Positions 39,952 through 53,078 of a DNA stretch of 64,000 nucleotides are shown here, piece after piece. Each line of letters opens with the position of its first letter. The first letter of the stretch is position 1. The notes below the pieces were generated by a model. It was given only the letters and a program-made list of their open reading frames with translations. It was not told the DNA's origin and did no database searches. This DNA is from Sialis fuliginosa. Its lineage: Eukaryota > Arthropoda > Insecta > Megaloptera > Sialidae. The translations under genes were made by a program, and so were the position numbers. Location of the stretch: positions 33,923,098 to 33,987,097 of the forward strand of contig OY540812.1 in the NCBI GenBank assembly GCA_961205875.1, given 5' to 3'.

Positions 39952-41492
39952 AAACATAAACTTAATCATAAACTTAAACATAAATTTAAACTAAAATTAA
40001 AACATAAACTTAATTATAAATTAAAACATAAACTTAAACATAAACTTAATCATAAACTTAATCATAAACTTAATAATAAACTTAAACATAAACTTAATCA
40101 TAAACTTAAAGATAAACTTAATCATAATCTAAATCATAAACTTAATCATAAACTTAATTATAAACTTAATCATAAACTTAATCATAAACTTAATCATAAA
40201 CTTAATCATAAATTTAATCATAAACTTAAACATAAACTTAAACCTAAACTTAATCATAAACTTAATCATAAACTAAATCATAAACTTAAACATAAACTTA
40301 ATCATAAAATTAATCATAAACTTAAACATAAACTTAAACATAAACTTTATCATAAACTTAAACATAATTTAAAACATAAACATAAACTTAAACATAAACT
40401 TAATCATAAACTTAAACATAAACTTAATCATATAAACATAAACTTAAACATAAACTTAAACATAAACTTAAACATAAACTTAAACATAAACTTAATCATA
40501 AACTTAATCATAAACTTAAACATAAACTTAATCATAAACTTAAAGATAAACTTAATCATAAACTTAATCATAAAATTAAACATAAACTTAATCATAAAAT
40601 TAAAGATAAACTTAATCATAATCTAAATCATAAACTTAATCATAAACCTAATCATAAACTTAATCATAAACTTAATCATAAACTTAAACATAAACTTAAA
40701 CATAAACTTAATCATAAACTTAATATTAAACTTAAACATAAACTTAATCATAAACTTAAAGATAAACTCAATCATAATCTAAATCATAAACTTAATCATA
40801 AACTTAATTATAAACTTAATCATAAACTTAATCATAAACTTAATCATAAACTTAATAATAAATTTAATCATAAACTTAAACATAAACTTCAACCTAAACT
40901 TAATCATAAACTTAATCATAAACTTAATCATAAACTTAAACATAAACTTAATCATAAAATTAATCATAAACTTAATCATAAATTTAAACATAAACTTAAT
41001 CATAATCCTAAACATAAACTTAAACATAAACTTAAACATAAACTTAAACATAAACTTAATCATAAACTTAATCATAAACTTAAACATAAACTTAATCATA
41101 AACTTAAAGATAAACTTAATCATAAACTTAATCATAAAATTAAACATAAACTTAATCATAAACTTAATCATAAACTTAAACATAAACTTAATCATAAACT
41201 TAAAGATAAACTTAATCATAATCTAAATCATAAACTTAATCATAAACTTAATCATAAACTTAATCATAAACTTAATCATAAACTTAAACATAAACTTAAA
41301 CATAAACTTAATCATAAACTTATTCATAAACTTAAACATAAATTTAATCATAAACTTAATCATAAACTTAATCATAAACTTAATCATAAACTTAAACATA
41401 AACATAAACTTAAACATAAACATAAACATAAACATAAACATAAACATAAACTTAACATAAACATAAACATAAACATAAACATAAACATAAAC
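39952..41492 (-). repeat. A-rich arm of block 11
   Basis: A 12-mer array. Its proximal part matches block 9; about 40620-41219 adds subunits with AAACCTAATC, CTTAATATTAAAC and AAACTTCAACCTAAAC also found in blocks 12 to 15. It ends in CATAAA runs before core 12. Confidence 0.87.
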
Positions 41493-41755
41493 AACACATT
41501 TCGTCTCAATTCGATTTTGCATAAAAAAATAATTATATAAAATCTTCCTCAAGACAGATTAGATACAAATCGACTCGATTTGTATTAATTCGGTGTATTT
41601 TGTATTTATTCGTTAATAGTTGTCTTGATTCGTTTCAAACAGTCTATTTTAACCAGTTTTTTATATCAATTCGAAAAGTTTCAGTGCTAATCAGAAATTA
41701 AGAGTCAAAATGTCTAGATTTGACTTAATTTGATGTTATTTGAGTGATATGATGC
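41493..41755 (+). repeat. Core 12 (type V)
   Basis: A complete 263-bp core with GCATAAAAAAAT (an A in place of G) and TTTCAGTGC. Confidence 0.92.
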
Positions 41756-42890
41756 ATGTTTATGTTTAAGATTATGTTTATGTTTATGTTTATGTTTATG
41801 TTTATGTTTATGTTTATGTTTATGTTTATGTTTATGTTTATGTTTATGTTTATGTTTATGTTTATGTTTATGTTTATATTTATGTTTATGTTTATGTTTA
41901 TGTTTATGTTTATGTTTATGTTTATGTTTATGTTTATGTTTATGTTTATGTTTATGTTTATGTTTATGTTTATGTTTATGTTTATGTTTATGTTTATGTT
42001 TATGTTTATGTTTATGTTTATGTTTATGTTTATGTTTATGTTTATGTTTATGTTTATGTTTATGTTTATGTTTATGTTTTAATTTATGTTTAAGTTTATG
42101 ATTATGTTTATGTTTAAGCTTATGTTTAAAATTATTATTTGAGTTTATGTGTATGTTTTTTTTTATGTTTTTGTTTATGTTTATGTTTATGTTTATGTTT
42201 ATGTTTATGTTTATGTTTATGTTTATGTTTGTGTTTATGTTTATGTTTATGTTTATGTTTATGTTTATGTTTATGTTTATGTTTATGTTTATGTTTATGT
42301 TTATGTTTATGTTTATGTTTATGTTTATGTTTATGTTTATGTTTATGTTTATGTTTATGTTTATGTTTATGTTTATGTTTATGTTTATGTTTATGTTTAT
42401 GTTTATGTTTATGTTTATGTTTATGTTAATGTTTATGTTTATGTTTATGTTTATGTTTATGTTTATGTTTATGTTTATGTTTTAATTTATGTTTATGTTT
42501 ATGTTTATGTTTATGTTTATGTTTATGTTTATGTTTATGTTTATGTTTTAATTTATGTTTATGTTTATGTTTATGTTTATGTTTATGTTTATGTTTATGT
42601 TTATGATTATGTTTATGTTTATGTTTATGTTTATGTTTATGTTTATGTTTATGTTTAAGTTCATGTTTATGTTTAAGTTTATGATTATGTTTATGTTTAT
42701 GTTTATGTTTATGTTTATGTTTATGTTTATGTTTATGTTTTAGTTTATGTTTATGTTTAAATTTATATTTAAGTTTATGTTTATGTTTATGTTTAAGTCT
42801 ATGTTTATGTTTATGTTTTAATTTATGTTTAAGTTTATGTTTAAGTTTATGTTTTATTTATGTTTAAGTAATGTTTATGTTTTAATTTAT
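41756..42890 (+). repeat. T-rich arm of block 12, first segment
   Basis: A hexamer run with one TTTATA, the AAGCTT/poly-T module at 42116, a TTAATG at 42423, modules ending TTTTAATTTATG, then a tip-like segment to AAGTAATGTTTATG. It ends at an abnormal convergent junction (42890/42891) instead of continuing to the canonical tip. Confidence 0.87.
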
Positions 42891-42905
42891 CATAATTAAT
42901 CATAA
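42881..42905. other. Alternative convergent junction (tip lost), copy 1
   Basis: TTTTAATTTAT in the T-rich arm joins directly to CATAATTAATCATAAAC of the A-rich arm. In other blocks the same T-arm sequence continues for about 0.7-0.8 kb to the canonical tip, and the A-arm sequence lies about 0.32 kb beyond it. The join therefore looks like a deletion of about 1.1 kb across the palindrome centre. Confidence 0.75.
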
Positions 42906-43637
42906 ACTAAATCATAAACTTAAACATAAACTTAATCATAAAATTAATCATAAACTTAAACATAAACTTAAACATAAACTTTATCATAAACTTAAACATA
43001 AATTAAAACATAAACATAAACTTAAACATAAACTTAATCATAAACTTAAACATAAACTTAATCATATAAACATAAACTTAAACATAAACTTAAACATAAA
43101 CTTAAACATAAACTTAATCATAAACTTAATCATAAACTTAAACATAAACTTAATCATAAACTTAAAGATAAACTTAATCATAAACTTAATCATAAAATTA
43201 AACATAAACATAATCATAAACTTAATCATAAACTTAAACATAAACTTAATCATAAAATTAAAGATAAACTTAATCATAATCTAAATCATAAACTTAATCA
43301 TAAACCTAATCATAAACTTAATCATAAACTTAATCATAAACTTAAACATAAACTTAAACATAAACTTAATCATAAACTTAATAATAAACTTAAACATAAA
43401 CTTAATCATAAACTTAAAGATAAACTCAATCATAATCTAAATCATAAACTTAATCATAAACTTAATTATAAACTTAATCATAAACTTAATCATAAACTTA
43501 ATCATAAACTTAATAATAAATTTAATCATAAACTTAAACATAAACTTCAACCTAAACTTAATCATAAACTTAATCATAAACTTAATCATAAACTTAAACA
43601 TAAACTTAATCATAAAATTAATCATAAACTTAATCAT
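42891..43637 (-). repeat. A-rich arm segment between abnormal junctions, block 12
   Basis: A 747-bp 12-mer array lacking both the normal tip-proximal start and the CATAAA run plus core at its end. It corresponds to the inner part of the block 12 second arm (from about 44632 to 45379). It ends at CATATG. Confidence 0.86.
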
Positions 43638-43640
43638 ATG
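43635..43640. other. Core-less divergent junction (CATATG), copy 1
   Basis: CTTAATCAT of an A-rich arm meets ATGTTAATG of a T-rich arm with no core between, making CATATG. This copy is followed by TTTATTTTTATG, and the junction is repeated 88 bp on at 43723-43728. Confidence 0.85.
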
Positions 43641-43745
43641 TTAATGTTTATTTTTATGTTTATGTTTATGTTTATGTTTATGTTTATGTTTATGTTTATG
43701 TTTATGTTTATGTTTATGTAATCATATGTTTATGTTTATTTTTAT
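43635..43745 (+). repeat. 88-bp duplication of the core-less junction
   Basis: AATCATATGTT and GTTTATTTTTATG recur 88 bp apart (CATATG at 43635 and 43723). The second copy has TTTATG where the first has TTAATG. Only this core-less junction shows such a duplication. Confidence 0.75.
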
Positions 43746-44315
43746 GTTTATGTTTATGTTTATGTTTATGTTTATGTTTATGTTTATGTTTATGTTTATG
43801 TTTATGTTTATGTTTATGTTTATGTTTATGTTTATGTTTATGTTTATGTTTATGTTTATGTTTATGTTTATGTTTATGTTTATGTTTATGTTTATGTTTA
43901 TGTTTATGTATATGTTTATGTTTATGTTTATGTTTAAGTTTATGTTTATGTTTATGTTTATGTTTATGTTTATGTTTATGTTTATGTTTATGTTTATGTT
44001 TATGTTTATGTTTATGTTTCAGTTTATGTTTATGTATATGTTTATGTTTATGTTTATGTTTAAGTTTATGTTTATGTTAATGTTTATGTTTATGTTTATG
44101 TTTATGTTTATGTTTATGTTTATGTTTATGTTTATGTTTAAATTTATATTTAAGTTTATGTTTATGTTTATGTTTAAGTCTATGTTTATGTTTATGTTTG
44201 AATTTATGTTTAAGTTTATGTTTAAGTTTATGTTTTATTTATGTTTAAGTAATGTTTATGTTTATGTTCAAATTTATGTTTAAATTTATGTTAAAGTTTA
44301 TGTTTAAGTTTATTT
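43638..44315 (+). repeat. T-rich arm of block 12, second segment
   Basis: A 678-bp arm starting at the core-less junction: hexamers, TTTATGTATATG, TTTCAGTTTATG (about 44018) and the canonical tip. It has no AAGCTT/poly-T module. Confidence 0.86.
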
Positions 44316-46048
44316 AAACATAAACTTAATCATAAACTTAAACATAAATTTAAACTAAAATTAAAACATAAACTTAATTATAAATTAAAACATAAACTTA
44401 AACATAAACTTAATCATAAACTTAATCATAAACTTAATAATAAACTTAAACATAAACTTAATCATAAACTTAAAGATAAACTTAATCATAATCTAAATCA
44501 TAAACTTAATCATAAACTTAATTATAAACTTAATCATAAACTTAATCATAAACTTAATCATAAACTTAATCATAAATTTAATCATAAACTTAAACATAAA
44601 CTTAAACCTAAACTTAATCATAAACTTAATCATAAACTAAATCATAAACTTAAACATAAACTTAATCATAAAATTAATCATAAACTTAAACATAAACTTA
44701 AACATAAACTTTATCATAAACTTAAACATAAATTAAAACATAAACATAAACTTAAACATAAACTTAATCATAAACTTAAACATAAACTTAATCATATAAA
44801 CATAAACTTAAACATAAACTTAAACATAAACTTAAACATAAACTTAAACATAAACTTAATCATAAACTTAATCATAAACTTAAACATAAACTTAATCATA
44901 AACTTAAAGATAAACTTAATCATAAACTTAATCATAAAATTAAACATAAACATAATCATAAACTTAATCATAAACTTAAACATAAACTTAATCATAAAAT
45001 TAAAGATAAACTTAATCATAATCTAAATCATAAACTTAATCATAAACCTAATCATAAACTTAATCATAAACTTAATCATAAACTTAAACATAAACTTAAA
45101 CATAAACTTAATCATAAACTTAATAATAAACTTAAACATAAACTTAATCATAAACTTAAAGATAAACTCAATCATAATCTAAATCATAAACTTAATCATA
45201 AACTTAATTATAAACTTAATCATAAACTTAATCATAAACTTAATCATAAACTTAATAATAAATTTAATCATAAACTTAAACATAAACTACAACCTAAACT
45301 TAATCATAAACTTAATCATAAACTTAATCATAAACTTAAACATAAACTTAATCATAAAATTAATCATAAACTTAATCATAAACTTAAACATAAACTTAAT
45401 CATAAACCTAAACATAAACTTAAACATAAACTTAAACATAAACTTAAACATAAACTTAATCATAAACTTAATCATAAACTTAAACATAAACTTAATCATA
45501 AACTTAAAGATAAACTTAATCATAAACTTAATCATAAAATTAAACATAAACTTAATCATAAACTTAATCATAAACTTAAACATAAACTTAAACATAAACT
45601 TAAACATAAACTTAATCATAAACTTAATCATAAACTTAAACATAAACTTAATCATAAACTTAAAGATAAACTTAATCATAAACTTAATCATAAAATTAAA
45701 CATAAACTTAATCATAAACTTAATCATAAACTTAAACATAAACTTAATCATAAACTTAAAGATAAACTTAATCATAATCTAAATCATAAACTTAATCATA
45801 AACTTAATCATAAACTTAATCATAAACTTAATCATAAACTTAAACATAAACTTAAACATAAACTTAATCATAAACTTATACATAAACTTAAACATAAACT
45901 TAATCATAAACTTAATCATAAACTTAATCATAAACTTAATCATAAACTTAAACATAAACATAAACTTAAACATAAACATAAACATAAACATAAACATAAA
46001 CATAAACTTAACATAAACATAAACATAAACATAAACATAAACATAAAC
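44316..46048 (-). repeat. A-rich arm of block 12, second segment
   Basis: A 1733-bp 12-mer array with the full normal sequence from tip to core, including AAACTACAACC (about 45287), a variant of AAACTTCAACC that changes one base. It ends with CATAAA runs separated by CTTAAACATAAAC and CTTAACATAAAC before core 13. Confidence 0.87.
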
Positions 46049-46311
46049 AACACATTTCGTCTCAATTCGATTTTGCATAAAAAAATAATTATATAAAATC
46101 TTCCTCAAGACAGATTAGATACAAATCGACTCGATTTGTATTAATTCGGTGTATTTTGTATTTATTCGTTAATAGTTGTCTTGATTCGTTTCAAACAGTC
46201 TATTTTAACCAGTTTTTTATATCAATTCGAAAAGTTTCAGCGCTAATCAGAAATTAAAAGTCAAAATGTCTAGATTTGACTTAATTTGATGTTATTTGAG
46301 TGATATGATGC
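46049..46311 (+). repeat. Core 13 (type V variant)
   Basis: A complete 263-bp core with GCATAAAAAAAT like core 12, but TTTCAGCGC and a private ATTAAAAGTC in place of ATTAAGAGTC. Confidence 0.92.
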
Positions 46312-46937
46312 ATGTTTATGTTTAAGATTATGTTTATGTTTATGTTTATGTTTATGTTTATGTTTATGTTTATGTTTATGTTTATGTTTATGTTTATGTT
46401 TATATTTATGTTTATGTTTATGTTTATGTTTATGTTTATGTTTATGTTTATGTTTATGTTTATGTTTATGTTTATGTTTATGTTTATGTTTATGTTTATG
46501 TTTATGTTTATGTTTATGTTTATGTTTATGTTTATGTTTATGTTTATGTTTAGGTTTATGTTTATGTTTATGTTTATGTTTATGTTTATGTTTATGTTTA
46601 AGTTTGTGTTTATAATTATGTTTATGTTTATGTTTATGTATAAGTTTATGTTTATGTTTATGTTTATGTTTATGTTTATGTTTATGTTTAAGTTTATGTT
46701 TATGTATATGTTTATGTTTATGTTTATGTTTAAGTTTATGTTTATGTTAATGTTTATGTTTATGTTTATGTTTATGTTTATGTTTATGTTTATGTTTAAA
46801 TTTATATTTAAGTTTATGTTTATGTTTATGTTTAAGTCTATGTTTATGTTTATGTTTTAATTTATGTTTAAGTAATGTTTATGTTTATGTTCAAATTTAT
46901 GTTTAAATTTATGTTAAAATTTATGTTTAAGTTTATT
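46312..46937 (+). repeat. T-rich arm of block 13, first segment
   Basis: A 626-bp arm: hexamers with one TTTATA and one TTTAGG, then AAGTTTGTGTTTATAATTATG and TATAAGTTTATG. It ends at a variant tip (GTTTATTAAAAC) whose right side starts CATTAACTTAAACTTAA. The same variant tip recurs at 54593. Confidence 0.86.
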
Positions 46938-48530
46938 AAAACATAAACTTAATCATTAACTTAAACTTAATTTTAAACTAAAATTAAAACATAAACTTAA
47001 TTGTAAATTAAAACATAAACTTAAACATAAACTTAATCATAAACTTAATCATAAACTTAATAATAAACTTAATCATAATCTAAATCATAAACTTAATCAT
47101 AAACTTAATTATAAACTTAATCATAAACTCAATCATAAACTTAATCATAAACTTAATCATAAATTTAATCATAAACTTAATCATAAACTTAAACATAAAC
47201 TTAATCATAAACCTAAACATAAACTTAAACATAAACTTAAACATAAACTTAAACATAAACTTAATCATAAACTTAATCATAAACTTAAACATAAACTTAA
47301 TCATAAACTTAAAGATAAACTTAATCATAAACTTAAACATAAACTTAAACATAAATTTAAACATAAACTTAATCATAAACTTAATCATAAACTTAAACAT
47401 AAACTTAATCATAAACTTAAAGATAAACTTAATCATAAACTTAATCATAAAATTAAACATAAACTTAATCATAAACTTAATCATAAACTTAAACATAAAC
47501 TTAATCATAAACTTAATCATAAACTTAAACATAAACTTAATCATAAACTTAAAGATAAACTTAATCATAATCTAAATCATAAACTTAATCATAAACTTAA
47601 TCATAAACTTAATCATAAACTTAAAGATAAACTTAATCATAATCTAAATCATAAACTTAATCATAAACTTAATTATAAACTTAATCATAAACTTAATCAT
47701 AAACTTAATCATAAACTTAATCATAAATTTAATCATAAACTTAAACATAAACTTAAACCTAAACTTAATCATAAACTTAATCATAAACTAAATCATAAAC
47801 TTAAACATAAACTTAATCATAAAATTAATCATAAACTTAAACATAAACTTAAACATAAACTTTATCATAAACTTAAACATAAATTAAAACATAAACATAA
47901 ACTTAAACATAAACTTAATCATAAACTTAAACATAAACTTAATCATATAAACATAAACTTAAACATAAACTTAAACATAAACTTAAACATAAACTTAAAC
48001 ATAAACTTAATCATAAACTTAATCATAAACTTAAACATAAACTTAATCATAAACTTAAAGATAAACTTAATCATAAACTTAATCATAAAATTAAACATAA
48101 ACATAATCATAAACTTAATCATAAACTTAAACATAAACTTAATCATAAACTTAATAATAAACTTAAACATAATCTAAATCATAAACTTAATCATAAACCT
48201 AATCATAAACTTAATCATAAACTTAATCATAAACTTAAACATAAACTTAAACATAAACTTAATCATAAACTTAATAATAAACTTAAACATAAACTTAATC
48301 ATAAACTTAAAGATAAACTCAATCATAATCTAAATCATAAACTTAATCATAAACTTAATTATAAACTTAATCATAAACTTAATCATAAACTTAATCATAA
48401 ACTTAATAATAAATTTAATCATAAACTTAAACATAAACTTCAACCTAAACTTAATCATAAACTTAATCATAAACTTAATCATAAACTTAAATATAAACTT
48501 AATCATAAAATTAATCATAAACTTAATCAT
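46938..48530 (-). repeat. A-rich arm of block 13, first segment
   Basis: A 1593-bp 12-mer array with the same length as 54594-56186 and aligned to it at a constant offset of 7656 bp. It contains a second tip-proximal sequence inside it (about 47640 onward) and ends at CATATG with no core. Confidence 0.87.
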
Positions 48531-48533
48531 ATG
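48528..48533. other. Core-less divergent junction (CATATG), copy 2
   Basis: CTTAATCAT joins ATGTTAATG. The distance from here to the next TTTTAATTTATG is 57 bp, the same as from TTAATG to that mark in the core-flanked arms of blocks 12 (42423 to 42480) and 14 (51687 to 51744). This shows which part of a normal T-rich arm the junction cut into. Confidence 0.87.
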
Positions 48534-49970
48534 TTAATGTTTATGTTTATGTTTATGTTTATGTTTATGTTTATGTTTATGTTTATGTTTTAATTTATGT
48601 TTATGTTTATGTTTATGTTTATGTTTATGTTTATGTTTATGTTTATGTTTATGTTTATGTTTATGTTTATGTTTATGTTTATGTTTATGTTTATGTTTAT
48701 GTTTATGATTATGTTTATGTTTATGTTTATGTTTATGTTTATGTTTAAGTTCATGTTTATGTTTAAGTTTATGTTTATGTTTATGTTTAAGTTTATGTTT
48801 ATGTTTATGTTTATGTTTATGTTTATGTTTATGTTTATGTTTATGTTTATGTTTATGTTTATGTTTATGTTTTAATTTATGTTTATGTTTATGTTTATGT
48901 TTATGTTTATGTTTATGTTTATGTTTATGTTTATGATTATGTTTATGTTTATGTTTATGTTTATGTTTATGTTTATGTTTAAGTTCATGTTTATGTTTAA
49001 GTTTATGATTATGTTTATGTTTATGTTTATGTTTATGTTTATGTTTATGTTTATGTTTTAGTTTATGTTTATGTTTAAATTTATATTTAAGTTTATGTTT
49101 ATGTTTATGTTTATGTTTAAGTCTATGTTTATGTTTATGTTTTAATTTATGTTTAAGTTTATGTTTAAGTTTATGTTTTATTTATGTTTAAGTAATGTTT
49201 ATGTTTTAATTTATGTTTATGTTTATGTTTATGTTTATGTTTATGTTTATGTTTATGTTTATGTTTATGGTTATGATTATGTTTATGTTTATGTTTATGT
49301 TTATGTTTATGTTTAAGTTCATGTTTATGTTTAAATTTATGTTTATGTTTATGTTTATGTTTATGTTTATGTTTATGTTTATGTTTATGTTTATGTTTAT
49401 GTTTATGTTTTAGTTTATGTTTATGTTTATGTTTATGTTTATGTTTATGTTTGTGTTTATGTTTATGTTTATGTTTATGTTTATGTTTATGTTTATGTTT
49501 ATGTTTAAGTTTATGTTTATGTTTATGTTTATGTTTATGTTTATGTTTATGTTTATGTATATGTTTATGTTTATGTTTATGTTTAAGTTTATGTTTATGT
49601 TTATGTTTATGTTTAATTTTATGTTTATGTTTATGTTTATGTTTATGTTTATGTTTATGTTTATGTTTATGTTTATGTTTCAGTTTATGTTTATGTATAT
49701 GTTTATGTTTATGTTTATGTTTATGTTTAAGTTTATGTTTATGTTAATGTTTATGTTTATGTTTATGTTTATGTTTATGTTTATGTTTATGTTTAAATTT
49801 ATATTTAAGTTTATGTTTATGTTTATGTTTAAGTCTATGTTTATGTTTATGTTTGAATTTATGTTTAAGTTTATGTTTAAGTTTATGTTTTATTTATGTT
49901 TAAGTAATGTTTATGTTTATGTTCAAATTTATGTTTAAATTTATGTTAAAGTTTATGTTTAAGTTTATTT
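48531..49970 (+). repeat. T-rich arm of block 13, second segment
   Basis: Hexamer modules bounded by TTTTAATTTATG (48588, 48870), an internal tip segment (about 49075-49205), then a TTTATGGTTATGATTATG module, TTTAATTTTATG, TTTCAGTTTATG and the canonical tip. It lacks the AAGCTT/poly-T module. Confidence 0.87.
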
Positions 49971-50612
49971 AAACATAAACTTAATCATAAACTTAAACAT
50001 AAATTTAAACTAAAATTAAAACATAAACTTAATTATAAATTAAAACATAAACTTAAACATAAACTTAATCATAAACTTAATCATAAACTTAATAATAAAC
50101 TTAAACATAAACTTAATCATAAACTTAAAGATAAACTTAATCATAATCTAAATCATAAACTTAATCATAAACTTAATTATAAACTTAATCATAAACTTAA
50201 TCATAAACTTAATCATAAACTTAATCATAAATTTAATCATAAACTTAAACATAAACTTAAACCTAAACTTAATCATAAACTTAATCATAAACTAAATCAT
50301 AAACTTAAACATAAACTTAATCATAAAATTAATCATAAACTTAAACATAAACTTAAACATAAACTTTATCATAAACTTAAACATAAATTAAAACATAAAC
50401 ATAAACTTAAACATAAACTTAATCATAAACTTAAACATAAACTTAATCATATAAACATAAACTTAAACATAAACTTAAACATAAACTTAAACATAAACTT
50501 AAACATAAACTTAATCATAAACTTAATCATAAACTTAAACATAAACTTAATCATAAACTTAAAGATAAACTTAATCATAAACTTAATCATAAAATTAAAC
50601 ATAAACATAAAC
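49971..50612 (-). repeat. Truncated A-rich arm before core 14
   Basis: Only 642 bp. The 12-mer array stops at AAAATTAAACATAAAC and goes almost straight into the core, without the usual pure CATAAA run or CTTAACATAAAC. The arm before core 15 (58318-58959) has the same length and end point, so the truncation was copied. Confidence 0.88.
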
Positions 50613-50875
50613 AACACATTTCGTCTCAATTCGATTTTGCATAGAAAAATAATTATATAAAATCTTCCTCAAGACAGATTAGATACAAATCGACTCGATT
50701 TGTATTAATTCGGTGTATTTTGTATTTATTCGTTAATAGTTGTCTTGATTCGTTTCAAACAGTCTATTTTAACCAGTTTTTTATATCAATTCGAAAAGTT
50801 TCAGCGCTAATCAGAAATTAAGAGTCAAAATGTCTAGATTTGACTTAATTTGATGTTATTTGAGTGATATGATGC
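50613..50875 (+). repeat. Core 14 (type III)
   Basis: A complete 263-bp core with CATAGAA, AACCAG and TTTCAGCGC. As read it is the same as cores 3 and 15. Confidence 0.92.
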
Positions 50876-52316
50876 ATGTTTATGTTTAAGATTATGTTTA
50901 TGTTTATGTTTATGTTTATGTTTATGTTTATGTTTATGTTTATGTTTATGTTTATGTTTATGTTTATGTTTATGTTTATGTTTATGTTTATGTTTATGTT
51001 TATGTTTATGTTTATGTTTATGTTTATGTTTATGTTTATGTTTATGTTTATGTTTATGTTTATGTTTATGTTTATGTTTATGTTTATGTTTATGTTTATG
51101 TTTATGTTTATGTTTATGTTTATGTTTATGTTTATGTTTATGTTTATGTTTATGTTTATGTTTATGTTTATGTTTATGTTTATGTTTATGTTTATGTTTA
51201 TGTTTATGTTTATGTTTATGTTTATGTTTATGTTTATGTTTATGTTTATGTTTATGTTTATGTTTATGTTTATGTTTATGTTTATGTTTATGTTTATGTT
51301 TATGTTTATGTTTATGTTTATGTTTATGTTTTAATTTATGTTTAAGTTTATGATTATGTTTATGTTTAAGCTTATGTTTAAAAATATTATTTGAGTTTAT
51401 GTGTATGTTTTTTTTTATGTTTTTGTTTATGTTTATGTTTATGTTTATGTTTATGTTTATGTTTGTGTTTATGTTTATGTTTATGTTTATGTTTATGTTT
51501 ATGTTTATGTTTATGTTTATGTTTATGTTTATGTTTATGTTTATGTTTATGTTTATGTTTATGTTTATGTTTATGTTTATGTTTATGTTTATGTTTATGT
51601 TTATGTTTATGTTTATGTTTATGTTTATGTTTATGTTTATGTTTATGTTTATGTTTATGTTTATGTTTATGTTTATGTTTATGTTTATGTTAATGTTTAT
51701 GTTTATGTTTATGTTTATGTTTATGTTTATGTTTATGTTTATGTTTTAATTTATGTTTATGTTTATGTTTATGTTTATGTTTATGTTTATGTTTATGTTT
51801 ATGTTTATGTTTATGATTATGTTTATGTTTATGTTTATGTTTATAATTATGTTTAAGTTCATGTTTATGTTTAAGTTTATGTTTATGTTTATGTTTAAGT
51901 TTATGTTTATGTTTATGTTTATGTTTATGTTTATGTTTATGTTTATGTTTATGTTTATGTTTATGTTTATGTTTATGTTTATGTTTATGTTTATGTTTAT
52001 GTTTTAATTTATGTTTATGTTTATGTTTATGTTTATGTTTATGTTTATGTTTATGTTTATGATTATGTTTATGTTTATGTTCATGTTTATGTTTAAGTTT
52101 ATGATTATGTTTATGTTTATGTTTATGTTTATGTTTATGTTTATGTTTATGTTTATGTTTTAGTTTATGTTTATGTTTAAATTTATATTTAAGTTTATGT
52201 TTATGTTTATGTTTATGTTTAAGTCTATGTTTATGTTTATGTTTTAATTTATGTTTAAGTTTATGTTTAAGTTTATGTTTTATTTACGTTTAAGTAATGT
52301 TTATGTTTTAATTTAT
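50876..52316 (+). repeat. T-rich arm of block 14, first segment
   Basis: A perfect hexamer run to about 51330, an AAGCTT/poly-T module at 51368 with AAAAATATT in place of AAAATTATT, a TTAATG at 51687, modules with TTTATAATTATG (about 51842), and an alternative junction at the end. One TTTACG is present near 52285. Confidence 0.87.
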
Positions 52317-52330
52317 CATAATTAATCATA
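52305..52330. other. Alternative convergent junction (tip lost), copy 2
   Basis: The same TTTTAATTTAT to CATAATTAATC join as at 42890 and 60633, centred on 52316/52317. Confidence 0.75.
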
Positions 52331-53075
52331 AACTAAATCATAAACTTAAACATAAACTTAATCATAAAATTAATCATAAACTTAAACATAAACTTAAACA
52401 TAAACTTTATCATAAACTTAAACATAAATTAAAACATAAACATAAACTTAAACATAAACTTAATCATAAACTTAAACATAAACTTAATCATATAAACATA
52501 AACTTAAACATAAACTTAAACATAAACTTAAACATAAACTTAAACATAAACTTAATCATAAACTTAATCATAAACTTAAACATAAACTTAATCATAAACT
52601 TAAAGATAAACTTAATCATAAACTTAATCATAAAATTAAACATAAACATAATCATAAACTTAATCATAAACTTAAACATAAACTTAATCATAAAATTAAA
52701 GATAAACTTAATCATAATCTAAATCATAAACTTAATCATAAACCTAATCATAAACTTAATCATAAACTTAATCATAAACTTAAACATAAACTTAAACATA
52801 AACTTAATCATAAACTTAATAATAAACTTAAACATAAACTTAATCATAAACTTAAAGATAAACTCAATCATAATCTAAATCATAAACTTAATCATAAACT
52901 TAATTATAAACTTAATCATAAACTTAATCATAAACTTAATCATAAACTTAATAATAAATTTAATCATAAACTTAAACATAAACTTCAACCTAAACTTAAT
53001 CATAAACTTAATCATAAACTTAATCATAAACTTAAACATAAACTTAATCATAAAATTAATCATAAACTTAATCAT
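52317..53075 (-). repeat. A-rich arm segment between abnormal junctions, block 14
   Basis: A 759-bp 12-mer array like 42891-43637 plus one extra 12-mer. It starts at the tip-lost junction and ends at CATATG. Confidence 0.86.
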
Positions 53076-53078
53076 ATG
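53073..53078. other. Core-less divergent junction (CATATG), copy 3
   Basis: The same CTTAATCAT to ATGTTAATG join as copies 2, 4 and 5. The hexamer run to the next TTTTAATTTATG is shorter here than in copy 2. Confidence 0.87.
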
